This document shows, piece by piece, positions 25,268 through 33,620 of a DNA stretch of 64,000 bases; positions within the stretch are counted from its first letter, which is position 1; every line of letters starts with the position of its first letter. The stretch comes from Rhodocyclaceae bacterium (GTDB lineage: Bacteria > Pseudomonadota > Gammaproteobacteria > Burkholderiales > Rhodocyclaceae): contig JAVBYI010000004.1 in assembly GCA_030824115.1 (NCBI GenBank), positions 248,001-312,000 of the forward strand, written 5' to 3'. The notes under the pieces are model-generated. The model was not told where the DNA came from and searched no databases. It saw only the letters and a program-made list of their open reading frames with translations. A program made the position numbers and the translations under genes.

Positions 25268-26533
25268 ATGATAGAACTATCTGATACGGTTCCCGCAACA
25301 ATCAACGAACAATTCGCCATTCGTTCATTACCATTTGATTTTGGATCTTATACTACCCGTCCAGAGAGTATTCCAGAATATCTGCCATTTATTTTATCGA
25401 TTGATCAGAATGGCTTAATTCGGCAGACGCTTACAGAAAAGCTAAGATCAACACTTCATCAGTATTACACATGGGGGGGGTATGGATCAACGCCACTCGG
25501 AGAGGGGCTGTACGGGAAGTCACAGGGTGACTTCATGCTTAGTGCTATTACCGCCGTATTAGATAAACACAATAGGAAAGTATCAGGCAGCACATTTGTA
25601 GAGATCGGGGCTTCTTATGGCTACTTACTGCACTCACTGGCAAATCATGGAGCGAAAGAAGTTCTTGGAATTGAGCCAGGGGAAGAGGGAATAATAGGAA
25701 GTAAAAAGTATGGCGTCTCAATGGTTAGGGAGTTCTTTCCCACGCCGGTGCTGTCTGGACGACGATTTGATTTCGTGCTTAATCACTGCATGCTTGAGCA
25801 CGCGGAAGATCCGCTTTCTATATTGAAGGAAATGTACCAAATAACAGCAGATAATGGAATTGTGCTTTTTGCCATACCTGATTGCAATCCAAAGATGGTG
25901 ATTGGTGACCTTTCTATAATTTCCCATCAGCATGTCAATTATTTCACACGAAATTCCATAAGATATTTGCTTGAGCTTGCTGGATTTCGCAATGTTGGAA
26001 TGATGACATCTAATAATCGTGCAATTCTGATTGCTTGGGGTACCCGGCTACCCTCGGGTAGCAATGAGCCTTATCCTTTAAAACCTTGCATCGAAGAGGA
26101 TGGTGAGATATTCTTACGGTTCGCTAAACAATTTAGTCTCAACGTAATTGAGATTCAGAACGAAGTTATAGCCTGTGAGAATGAAAACAAAACTATCGGC
26201 CTATATGCTCCCGATCCTAACGTTGCTGGTCTTATAAAGTTTAAATATCGTCCGAGAACATTCAATACAGACAGGCTTAAAACTGGTAAATATGTCGGCC
26301 CATTAGTTAGGCCATTTGAATCTCCGGAAGACCTGGTGGCGAATCCAGTTGATGTACTGGTTGTTGCACCAGTTGACTATGATCGTCAGATTGAAAGTGA
26401 AATAAGGAGTATGGGGCTTAAGAAAGCAACAAAAATTGTATCTCTGAGGCAGATCTACGAGCGTGTTTGTGGTTATCCGTATTCACTAAAACCTTCGTCA
26501 GAAAATGAATTCACATATTATATTCGGCAGTGA
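25268..26533 (+). CDS. Class I SAM methyltransferase with C-terminal Rossmann-like domain
   Basis: 421 aa. SAM motif VEIGASYGYLLHSL near residue 105, acidic loop LGIEPGEEG, NHCMLEHAEDPLSIL and HQHVNYFTRNSIRYLLE, a pattern common to glycan methyltransferases of the Methyltransf_23 type. The last ~130 residues (IGLYAPDPNVAGLIK to VLVVAPVDYDRQIESE) resemble the extra domain of sugar C-methyltransferases. GAGG five bases ahead of ATG 25268 favours it over ATG 25238, which overlaps pseI. No cysteine-rich zinc domain is seen at the N-terminus, unlike TylC3-type C-methyltransferases. Substrate unknown. Confidence 0.72.
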   Translation: MIELSDTVPATINEQFAIRSLPFDFGSYTTRPESIPEYLPFILSIDQNGLIRQTLTEKLRSTLHQYYTWGGYGSTPLGEGLYGKSQGDFMLSAITAVLDKHNRKVSGSTFVEIGASYGYLLHSLANHGAKEVLGIEPGEEGIIGSKKYGVSMVREFFPTPVLSGRRFDFVLNHCMLEHAEDPLSILKEMYQITADNGIVLFAIPDCNPKMVIGDLSIISHQHVNYFTRNSIRYLLELAGFRNVGMMTSNNRAILIAWGTRLPSGSNEPYPLKPCIEEDGEIFLRFAKQFSLNVIEIQNEVIACENENKTIGLYAPDPNVAGLIKFKYRPRTFNTDRLKTGKYVGPLVRPFESPEDLVANPVDVLVVAPVDYDRQIESEIRSMGLKKATKIVSLRQIYERVCGYPYSLKPSSENEFTYYIRQ

Positions 26534-26806
26534 ATTATAACCATTTCTCTTTAGATATGAGTGTATGTGATTGCGATTATGTTGGGCTATTTGATTAAAC
26601 TCAGGTTAGTACGAGACAGGCTGTTTTCTGCAAAGTAAGTGATATGTTGCGCATTTCTTGAAAGTATACCTGGTGCGCGATAGCCATAACACATTTGTAA
26701 GAGTAGTTACATACAGAGAACCATCAACCTATATAAAATGATAGCTGAAAGAGTCTGGTTTGCTTAAGCTGCTGTACTTGAAAATCAATCAAAATAAACT
26801 AGTAAT
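26534..26806. other. Intergenic region, AT-rich, no gene seen
   Basis: This 273-base stretch is the longest gap in the window. I see no ORF above a dozen codons with a ribosome-binding site, no RNA gene and no clear hairpin. A TTGAAA at about 26659 is followed 17 bases later by TAGCCA, which is at best a poor sigma-70 promoter. Since the next gene begins with GTG and no good ribosome-binding site, a promoter here is plausible but not shown. Confidence 0.4.
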
Positions 26807-28600
26807 GTGCAAGTAATATTTGATGTTCTTTCGCCGGCGCTGCTTCCATTTGCACGGATCCTGCGGTTCTTTAGATTTGAAGTGTACTATGTGCGCTCAG
26901 TCGGTTCATCTGGTGGAATTCAAGCGCTACCTATTGAGACTCTACCTAAAATAGAGGGCTGGGGCCGGTACGTGGCTGACACTGATAACTTATGCCTACT
27001 TCGGGCTGAAGAACTTCTTTCGGATCGACTGCGCCAATTATTTTCTTCCTTGTTCCCGGCTATCAGTGACTTTGGTATAAAGGCAAGGATTGCGCTAGTA
27101 TCATTTCTGTTCACATCGCAAATTGAGAAGGCCCCAGTAAAAATATGGACTATTGCTAACAATGGTAAAAAGGTCATTTTCATATGTACGTCATTTCGCA
27201 GATTTCTGGCCCCAGATATCTCGAAAACAATTTATACAGTATATGTGCCGATAGATGTTTTCTCTGCAATTTATACCTTTATTTCACATATGGTTTGTAG
27301 AGCGCTGCATTTGTTTCGACCTAATACGACATTGCAGCAGGCAAATCTTCCAATTAAGGCTGAGCAAACAGTCGCTTTCGTTGTTCATCAAGGACTATCA
27401 TTCGGTGGCCTTTTTGATAAAAATCTGTATTATAGTGATAAAGTAAATTCAACCCTCAATAAGTCAAATATCCTTCACATTGACTATTCTGGTACTGAAA
27501 ATTTGGATAGCAGCATCACTTGGGCTCATCTGACAGGAAATATACAACCGATTTACTTGCTGCGACATTACGGTATTATTATGGCAAGGTATGCAATTGG
27601 TTGTAGAAAGTTATCTGAATTGTATGGATTCTTAATACTGCTGATAATCTCTTCCCGAATAATATCTTATCAATCTGAACTGGAAAAATACCCTCAGCTA
27701 AAAGTCGCGATAATTGACTATGAGGTTCTGTGTCCTAAATCATTGCTGTTGGCTTTTGAAATTAGAGGAATATTGACATTCGCTACGCAAGAAAGACTGG
27801 CTTCTGCATATTACAATGCGGAATCCACCATATTGGACATTTATTGTTGTGCAAGCGATGAGATTGCGCGAGTTTTAGGTAAGCACCCAAACTTTTATGT
27901 TAGTAAGCTAGTCCCAGTTGGGCAGTATCGATCAGATAAGCTTTTTGAATATCTAAAAATGAAGTCTGTGCTACGTGCAGATAGTGGAATCAATTGCGAA
28001 GGTATGCAGGTAATAGTTGCATTAGGGTTTCACGCAGTTGCAAACGAGGCTGAATCTAGCGTTCATCCCTTGCTGAACTGGACGGCGCATATGGAGTTTA
28101 TCCTTGATATCCTGAAACTATCAGAGGAGTTAAATAATGTTTTTGTTATATTTCGATTCAAAGATATCGAATGGATAACATTGCCAATATTTCAATCTGC
28201 TTTAAGTGCAATCGATAAGTCTGGGAATGTCTTCATATCAAAAGAGTACGGTCGCCCGGATGTTAGCTACGAGTTGTGTGCATGCGCAGATCTTGTTATC
28301 GCAAAGGCAACCTCTCTCGCTACTGAGTGTCTTAGTGTCGGAATTCCAGTGCTTTTTCATGAATATACGCATAATTCCATTGGGTTGATGTCTGAGATAT
28401 CAGACCTTGGGGACAGTGCAGATATAATGTGTAACTCTTATCGTATGCTGGCTGATAAGGCTAGCGACGTTCTATCTGGAAATAGTCATTTTCAGGGTGT
28501 TTACTCTCGCTTACATGCAAATCTGTGTGGTGGTTATGGTGATGGAAAGGTCCGTCATCGAATACATGAGTGCCTTGAAGGAGTTTTAGAGGGTAGATAA
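26807..28600 (+). CDS. Large TagF-like surface-glycan protein, unknown specificity
   Basis: 597 aa. AT-rich gene, GTG start (an in-frame stop lies 12 bases upstream and no ATG is near). The N-terminal half holds hydrophobic stretches around 140-180 and 250-290 but no clear signal peptide. The C-terminal half has NVFISKEYGRPDVSYEL followed by CADLVIAKATSLATECLSVGIPVLFHEYTH, the S/T-S-x-A-x-E loop of TagF-like and GT-B enzymes involved in surface glycans. It resembles the proteins at 7733 and 36861 in size and layout. The role is probably transfer of a sugar or phospho-sugar; the substrate is unknown. Confidence 0.5.
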   Translation: MQVIFDVLSPALLPFARILRFFRFEVYYVRSVGSSGGIQALPIETLPKIEGWGRYVADTDNLCLLRAEELLSDRLRQLFSSLFPAISDFGIKARIALVSFLFTSQIEKAPVKIWTIANNGKKVIFICTSFRRFLAPDISKTIYTVYVPIDVFSAIYTFISHMVCRALHLFRPNTTLQQANLPIKAEQTVAFVVHQGLSFGGLFDKNLYYSDKVNSTLNKSNILHIDYSGTENLDSSITWAHLTGNIQPIYLLRHYGIIMARYAIGCRKLSELYGFLILLIISSRIISYQSELEKYPQLKVAIIDYEVLCPKSLLLAFEIRGILTFATQERLASAYYNAESTILDIYCCASDEIARVLGKHPNFYVSKLVPVGQYRSDKLFEYLKMKSVLRADSGINCEGMQVIVALGFHAVANEAESSVHPLLNWTAHMEFILDILKLSEELNNVFVIFRFKDIEWITLPIFQSALSAIDKSGNVFISKEYGRPDVSYELCACADLVIAKATSLATECLSVGIPVLFHEYTHNSIGLMSEISDLGDSADIMCNSYRMLADKASDVLSGNSHFQGVYSRLHANLCGGYGDGKVRHRIHECLEGVLEGR

Positions 28601-28726
28601 GTGAGTTTCTACCCGTGGCACATACTCAGAAAATATGAGGATTGCGTAGCGAGATCACTTCAAAACTTATTTATCGGCGGTTCTTTAACGGCATTATGTA
28701 TCTTTATGATTAGTGGCGGTGGATAA
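28601..28726 (+). CDS. Possible 41-aa small membrane protein tiled between two genes
   Basis: The upstream gene ends TAA at 28598-28600, a GTG follows at once, and the 41-codon frame ends TAA at 28724-28726, directly before the ATG of the methyltransferase. All three frames are the same. AGAGGG about seven bases ahead of the GTG is a good ribosome-binding site. The product starts MSFYPWHILRKYED and has a hydrophobic stretch LFIGGSLTALCIFMI that could cross the membrane. It may be a real small protein; a readthrough extension of the upstream protein or a chance open frame are the alternatives. Confidence 0.45.
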   Translation: MSFYPWHILRKYEDCVARSLQNLFIGGSLTALCIFMISGGG

Positions 28727-29389
28727 ATGCGCAAGATATTAAACCCGAGGCGTCGTATTTTAGAAAAACTATGGAATTCATATGTCCGTTTTCCTCTTCC
28801 ATGGCGGTTCCGCCACTCACCGCATAAGCATTGGGAAGGTCAATCTGTAGGTGATGGGCATGGACCTGACAAGTTCCTAGAAATGACCCATTCGAGTGAG
28901 GTTCTTGTTGCTGAAATACAGCATTGTGCGAGCGGATTTGAAGCGCGAATCCTCGACTTGGGATGCAATGTTGGAAGACATCTCAATACTCTTTGGATGT
29001 TAGGATTTCGGCAACTGTGGGGGGTCGATATTCAATCATCTGCTTTAACTCTTATGGCAGAGAAATTTTCAGAAATGAAATGCGGATCTATTATTCAAAG
29101 AGGGACATTTCAAGACTATTTGCCATCGGTTTCTGATCGCTTCTTTGAGATTACTTACACTCAAGGTGCAACAATAGAATTGGTCCCTCCGACTTTTCCG
29201 ATTTGCCAAGAAATGGCAAGAGTGTCCAGCAAGTATGTAATTATTGCAATCAGTGAAAGCGACCACTATTATCCTAGGCTCTGGGAATACGAATTTCTGA
29301 GGGCGAAGTTTATACTCACAAAAATGTTGCGACCGATTACGTCTGATTCGCAGGCTACTTTGATGGTGTTCAACAGAATTGAGGATTAG
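28727..29389 (+). CDS. Class I SAM-dependent methyltransferase
   Basis: 220 aa. Basic N-terminal leader (RKILNPRRRILEKLW), then SAM motif ILDLGCNVGRHLNTLW near residues 76-90, acidic loop GVDIQSSALTLM, ITYTQGATIELVP and a C-terminal YYPRLWEYEF. The third methyltransferase of the locus, AT-rich like its neighbour. GGTGG five bases upstream of the ATG. Its target is probably a sugar hydroxyl of the glycan (inference). It is the last gene of the + strand run before an inverted gene. Confidence 0.72.
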   Translation: MRKILNPRRRILEKLWNSYVRFPLPWRFRHSPHKHWEGQSVGDGHGPDKFLEMTHSSEVLVAEIQHCASGFEARILDLGCNVGRHLNTLWMLGFRQLWGVDIQSSALTLMAEKFSEMKCGSIIQRGTFQDYLPSVSDRFFEITYTQGATIELVPPTFPICQEMARVSSKYVIIAISESDHYYPRLWEYEFLRAKFILTKMLRPITSDSQATLMVFNRIED

Positions 29390-29527
29390 TGAAAGCGAGC
29401 TTTTTACTCTGATTCTAATGATTGCGAGTTAATTCGTGGTGGATTTGTAATCCAAAACAGTTACGTCTTGCAGTTCCTGAAAGCTCTTTCACTAACGTAT
29501 GGACAAGATATGGGTTAAGCGGTGAGA

Positions 29528-30049
29528 TTAACCCTTATCATCCAGTTGAGCATCTTCGCCGTAAATGACCTTGCCCTTGAGGGTGCGATAGTGCAACAGG
29601 CCTTGGTAGGCTCGGTAATACTGCTTGTTCAAAAAGGTCATTTGGCGCATGACGCTGTCCATTTTCATGTGGATCGTCTGTCCTAGCGCATGATGGAGCA
29701 GGTCCTCTTTGGGCACGTTCTGTTCGGTGAGTGTTTTGATCAGGCGGCCGATACGTTCGTCGAGGGCGGCAGTCTCGATACCCGTAAGGCGGGATTGCTT
29801 CCAGGCAAACACGGCCATTTGCTCGACTTGCAACATCTCGAAGGTGTCGGTGGGCTGAAAGTCATCGATCAGTTGGCTGAGTAACTGGCGGAAGTCTTTA
29901 TCATCTTCCCATACACTGACAAGTTCGCGACTAAAAACCCCGTGTTTGATAGCATTGCGGCTGGAACGCCGTTTGCCAGCCAAGGTCTTGGGCCCGGTGC
30001 TGTTCTGTGAGTTTCTGCGGTTGGCAGTAATCTGCTTTTCTGAGGCCAT
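29528..30049 (-). CDS. Conserved protein of unknown function with N-terminal STGPKT...NAIKHG motif
   Basis: 173 aa on the opposite strand to everything around it. The N-terminus carries NRRNSQNSTGPKT, AGKRRSSRNAIKHGVFS, a basic motif that I recognise from a widespread, often multicopy family of proteins with no assigned function. The rest is helical (MLQVEQMAVFAWKQSRL) with no membrane segment. The start at 30049 was chosen over 30100 because the motif-bearing family begins at MASEKQ. Orientation, isolation and position at a change of base composition suggest a late insertion. No transposase or terminal inverted repeats are visible. Confidence 0.65.
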   Translation of the reverse strand: MASEKQITANRRNSQNSTGPKTLAGKRRSSRNAIKHGVFSRELVSVWEDDKDFRQLLSQLIDDFQPTDTFEMLQVEQMAVFAWKQSRLTGIETAALDERIGRLIKTLTEQNVPKEDLLHHALGQTIHMKMDSVMRQMTFLNKQYYRAYQGLLHYRTLKGKVIYGEDAQLDDKG

Positions 30050-30141
30050 CAATTTTATTTTTAACAAAACGAACCCAATATAACAATGAATAATCAGCAT
30101 GATGGTGTCGCCAATGTACCCCGGCAGTCGGGAGTTAAGTC

Positions 30142-31767
30142 ATGATTTCCCCTACCGTGTTGGACTGTACATTTCGGGATGGCGGCTATTACAACAACTG
30201 GGACTATGACCCGAAAACGGTCGAGCAATATCTCCTGGCAATGCACCGCTCAGGCGTGGACATTGTCGAGATTGGTTTTCGCATGCCGCCACAGCCAACT
30301 TTTCTGGGGCCATTTGCATATTCGACGGATGCCTATCTGGCCACCCTGAGTATTCCCGAGGGTTTGACCTTGGCCGTCATGGTCAATGCGGATGATCTGA
30401 TTCGAGCGCCTGAGGGAAGCAAAAGCGCGGTAGATGCTCTGTTCTCGAACGCATCTGCCTCGCGGGTGGATGTTGTACGTATTGCTGCACATTTGAAGCA
30501 TGTCCCCCGTTGCCGGAGTATTGCTGAGCGGCTAGCAGAACTGGGCTATCGGGTGATACTTAACGTGATGCAGGCGGGATCATATGCGGCAGATGAACTG
30601 ACGCATACTGCGTTGGAAGTCAAGGATTGGGCCTGTATCGAGGTGCTTTATTTTGCCGATTCTCTGGGCAATATGGACGCGGTATCGGTCAAAAAAACAG
30701 CCACTGCTTTCGCTGCCGGTTGGTCTAAACCCATTGGTTTTCACAGCCACAATAATCGGGGCCTCGCTGTCGTTAACACCCTTGCAGCGATAGAGGCGGG
30801 CGTGACTTATGCGGACTCGACCATTCTCGGCATGGGTCGGGGTGCTGGTAACGCGCAAACCGAGGCTTTGCTTGTCGAGTTGGTGCGACAGGGCGCCACA
30901 AAATATGTTCCTGAGGCGGTTTTCCCCTTGGTACTGGGTGAGTTCTCTGAATTACAAAGGCGTTATGGGTGGGGGCAGAATCTCTACTATTACCTGGCGG
31001 CTGAGTACGGCATTCATCCCACCTATATTCAGGAACTGCTCTCGGACACCCGGTATAAGCCTGAGGATATCCTCGCTGCAATCAGGTTTTTGCGCGAAAC
31101 GGGAGCAAAATCGTTCAATGCCGAGACGCTGACACAAGCGACGCTGAGTGGCGAATCGCAGGCCGAAGGCACTTGGGATGCAAGTGGGTGGGCTGAAGGT
31201 CGTAAGGTCGTGATCATTGGGTCCGGTCCGCAGGGGGCACGGCACATGGGCGCTGTCGCAGATCTGGCGCGGCAGCAAGATTTGCTCGTGTTATGTCTCA
31301 ACATCAACAAGACATTCCCCGCCGAGTTGATTTCGGCCTATGTGACATGCCGCGAATCTCGCATCATGATCGAGGCCTATCAATATCGATCGCTCAAGAA
31401 ACCGCTATTTGTGCCAATGGCGCGCGTGCCTGATGAGGTGAGATCACAACTCGGTGAGGTTGAAGTCAGAGACTATGGCTTAAATGTGGCGCGCGACATT
31501 GTTGAGGTGACCCCAACGGGATGTACATTGCCCCAGTCTCTGGAAGCATTGACAGCGGCCTATGCAATAGCACTTTCAGTTGCTGGCCGGGCACAAACGG
31601 TGTTTTTGGTGGGCTTCGACGGCTATGCAACGGGCGATCCCCGTCAGGAAGAGATGATCGAAGTCTTTACCCGATTTAATGCACTACCGTCGGCGCCCGA
31701 AGTGATTGCAATCACACCGACGAGTTATCCGATACACCAGCGTTCAGTCTATGAACCGGGGTTGTAA
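30142..31767 (+). CDS. HMGL-like/DmpG-type aldolase fused to a C-terminal Rossmann-like domain
   Basis: 541 aa. Residues 1-290 are a DRE-TIM metallolyase: LDCTFRDGGYYNNW at the start, VDIVEIGFR, the HxH metal ligands in GFHSHNNRGL and STILGMGRGAGNAQTE, as in 4-hydroxy-2-oxovalerate aldolases and HMG-CoA lyase relatives. Residues ~350-541 open with VVIIGSGPQGA and end with TAAYAIALSVAGRAQTVFLVGFDGY, a pattern that recalls the Rossmann-like fold of DUF115 and GT42 sialyltransferase-type proteins (inference). GGGAG seven bases upstream supports ATG 30142. It opens a five-gene module that may build a pyruvate-derived sugar acid. Confidence 0.75.
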   Translation: MISPTVLDCTFRDGGYYNNWDYDPKTVEQYLLAMHRSGVDIVEIGFRMPPQPTFLGPFAYSTDAYLATLSIPEGLTLAVMVNADDLIRAPEGSKSAVDALFSNASASRVDVVRIAAHLKHVPRCRSIAERLAELGYRVILNVMQAGSYAADELTHTALEVKDWACIEVLYFADSLGNMDAVSVKKTATAFAAGWSKPIGFHSHNNRGLAVVNTLAAIEAGVTYADSTILGMGRGAGNAQTEALLVELVRQGATKYVPEAVFPLVLGEFSELQRRYGWGQNLYYYLAAEYGIHPTYIQELLSDTRYKPEDILAAIRFLRETGAKSFNAETLTQATLSGESQAEGTWDASGWAEGRKVVIIGSGPQGARHMGAVADLARQQDLLVLCLNINKTFPAELISAYVTCRESRIMIEAYQYRSLKKPLFVPMARVPDEVRSQLGEVEVRDYGLNVARDIVEVTPTGCTLPQSLEALTAAYAIALSVAGRAQTVFLVGFDGYATGDPRQEEMIEVFTRFNALPSAPEVIAITPTSYPIHQRSVYEPGL

Positions 31768-31820
31768 TGCTTGTTCGGCCAGACGCTTGTGCTGGCCCAA
31801 GTTCAATGGAGTGGATATTG

Positions 31821-32843
31821 ATGACTGAACGGTTTCAGGCAATGAAATCTCTACTTGATGCCGGCCGCTATTTCAAGCTGGTCTGCGGAGCAGGTAACGA
31901 GAATCGTGAAGAGGTGCGCAAGCTCGCTCTGGTCTATACCTTGGGGGGGGCAAACGGCTTTGATGTATCGGCTTCGCCGGATATTGTGCGCGGCTGTGTG
32001 GAGGGCATAGAGCAGGCCTACGGGATGACAGAAAAGATGGGGCGGGATATCCCGATCCGGCCATTTATTACGGTCAGTGTCGGGATGGCGGGCGATCATC
32101 ACGTGCGCAAGGCCTTTATCGTTGATAGTTGCGTGGATTGCGGCAAGTGCATTCCCGTATGCCCGACGGATGCGATTCCGGCGGATTATCGAATCATCCG
32201 CGAGCTGTGTATCGGTTGTGGCAATTGCGAGGCAGTCTGCCCACCCAAGGTGGCGGCAGTGCGCTACGAACATAATGGAAAACTTTTGGCGGACCTGTTG
32301 CCTGAATGTCTTGCCGCAGGAGCGGAAAATATTGAACTTCACGCGGCGGTTCCCGGTGACGATGACATACTCGCCGAGTGGAAGGTGGTTTGTGAAGCGC
32401 AGCCGAACAACTTCGTTTCGATGTGCCTTGATCGTTTCCATTTATCCAATCTGCACTTGATTCAACGGATCAAGGCAGCATGGGAAATTGCCGGAGAGCG
32501 TACGCTGATTCAGGCGGATGGCGTACCAATGAGCGGCGGGTCCGATGATTTCAATACAACACTACAAGCGATCGCCATTGCCGATGTGATTCAGAAGAAC
32601 CTGAAAGACAAGGAAAAAGCCTACCGGGATCTGCCGATTCTGTTGTCGGGAGGAACCAACGGCAAGACCGGTGAAATGTCTCGCCTCTGTGGCGTACCTT
32701 ATCAGGGCGTATCAATCGGTACGCATGCGCGCAAAATCGTCAAGGGGATGATTTCGCTGCCCGACTTCGATAACGACCACGCTGCGATCAAGGCTGCCGT
32801 CGAGGTTGCAGAAGACCTGGTGACGAGGAACCTCGCTACATGA
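31821..32843 (+). CDS. LdpA-like 4Fe-4S protein
   Basis: 340 aa. The N-terminus (GRYFKLVCGAGNENREEVRKLALVYTLGGANGFDVSAS) matches the start of the LdpA family, known from cyanobacteria as a light-dependent period/redox protein. Two ferredoxin-type clusters follow (CVDCGKCIPVCP and CIGCGNCEAVCP near residues 105-150). The C-terminal half is an alpha/beta barrel-like region with LSGGTNGKTGEM. GGAG nine bases upstream favours ATG 31821; ATG 31767, overlapping the aldolase stop as TAATG, is the alternative. The chemistry in this module is unknown, but a redox or radical step on the sugar acid would fit (inference). Confidence 0.7.
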   Translation: MTERFQAMKSLLDAGRYFKLVCGAGNENREEVRKLALVYTLGGANGFDVSASPDIVRGCVEGIEQAYGMTEKMGRDIPIRPFITVSVGMAGDHHVRKAFIVDSCVDCGKCIPVCPTDAIPADYRIIRELCIGCGNCEAVCPPKVAAVRYEHNGKLLADLLPECLAAGAENIELHAAVPGDDDILAEWKVVCEAQPNNFVSMCLDRFHLSNLHLIQRIKAAWEIAGERTLIQADGVPMSGGSDDFNTTLQAIAIADVIQKNLKDKEKAYRDLPILLSGGTNGKTGEMSRLCGVPYQGVSIGTHARKIVKGMISLPDFDNDHAAIKAAVEVAEDLVTRNLAT

Positions 32844-33619
32844 CCTCACTGGTCTGTGCCGGCCGGATTATCCTTGTCGAACCGCAACTGGTGTTGTTCG
32901 ACAAGGATGGTACGCTCATCGACATTCACCACTATTGGGCGTCAATGATTCGCTTGCGCGCACGGCATCTGCGCGAAGTCTTGTTCCCTTCTCGCGCCGA
33001 TGGTGAGGCGGCACAGGCGCATATCGAGAGCGCGATGGGCATTGACCACGCGAGTGGGCGGATGCGTCCGGAAGGGCCAGTGGGTGTTAAGCCCCGGCCC
33101 TTCAATGTCGAGGTGACCCGGATTGCGTTGCGCGATGTCGGTGTCGAGGCTTCTGCAGACCGGATCGAATCCTTGTTTGCCGAAGTCGATACCGCGACCG
33201 GCGATGACCTGCTTCCGCTCCTGAAGTTGCTGCCCGGAGTTCCGGCATTGTTGGCAGCACTTGATCAGAGCAATGTTGCTATGGGCATTGTGTCCACGGA
33301 CATTACGGCACGCGCGAAAAAAGCTATGGAGGTGCTGGGTTTGTCCCGGTATTTTCGTTTCGTGCTTGGCGGCGATGCCGTGGCGCGCAGCAAGCCGGCG
33401 CCTGACCTCGTTGAAGCTGCCCTTGGAGCAGGCGCGTATCGACGCGAGCGTACGGTCGTCGTTGGCGATCATCCGGTTGATATCCAGATGGGTTGTTCAG
33501 TCGGCGTCGGAGCGAATATTGGCGTTTTGACCGGGCTATCCGGTGAACAGGCATTTGCTGGACTCGATTGCATCGTGGCCCCCGACCTGACATTTCTGAG
33601 CATTGTTGAAAGAGGCTGA
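32840..33619 (+). CDS. HAD-superfamily phosphatase
   Basis: 259 aa. HAD motif I is VLFDKDGTLID near residues 18-28, motif II IVSTDITARA, motif III with the Lys in RSKPAPDL and motif IV VVVGDHPVDIQMG. The cap is of the helical phosphoglycolate-phosphatase type. Start overlaps the previous stop by 4 bases (ATGA). In a KdsB-linked module it would remove a phosphate from the aldol product, as KdsC does in Kdo synthesis (inference). It is not KdsC itself: KdsC is a shorter, capless protein. Confidence 0.83.
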   Translation: MTSLVCAGRIILVEPQLVLFDKDGTLIDIHHYWASMIRLRARHLREVLFPSRADGEAAQAHIESAMGIDHASGRMRPEGPVGVKPRPFNVEVTRIALRDVGVEASADRIESLFAEVDTATGDDLLPLLKLLPGVPALLAALDQSNVAMGIVSTDITARAKKAMEVLGLSRYFRFVLGGDAVARSKPAPDLVEAALGAGAYRRERTVVVGDHPVDIQMGCSVGVGANIGVLTGLSGEQAFAGLDCIVAPDLTFLSIVERG

Positions 33620-33620
33620 C

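Noticed and set aside
29512-29534. Inverted repeat GGGTTAA/TTAACCC with a 9-base loop, as a terminator
   Set aside because: Stem is AT-containing and short, and no T-run follows on either strand; one arm includes the stop codon of the minus-strand gene.
29528-30049. Transposase or insertion sequence
   Set aside because: No catalytic DDE/HUH motif, no terminal inverted repeats and no target duplication visible.
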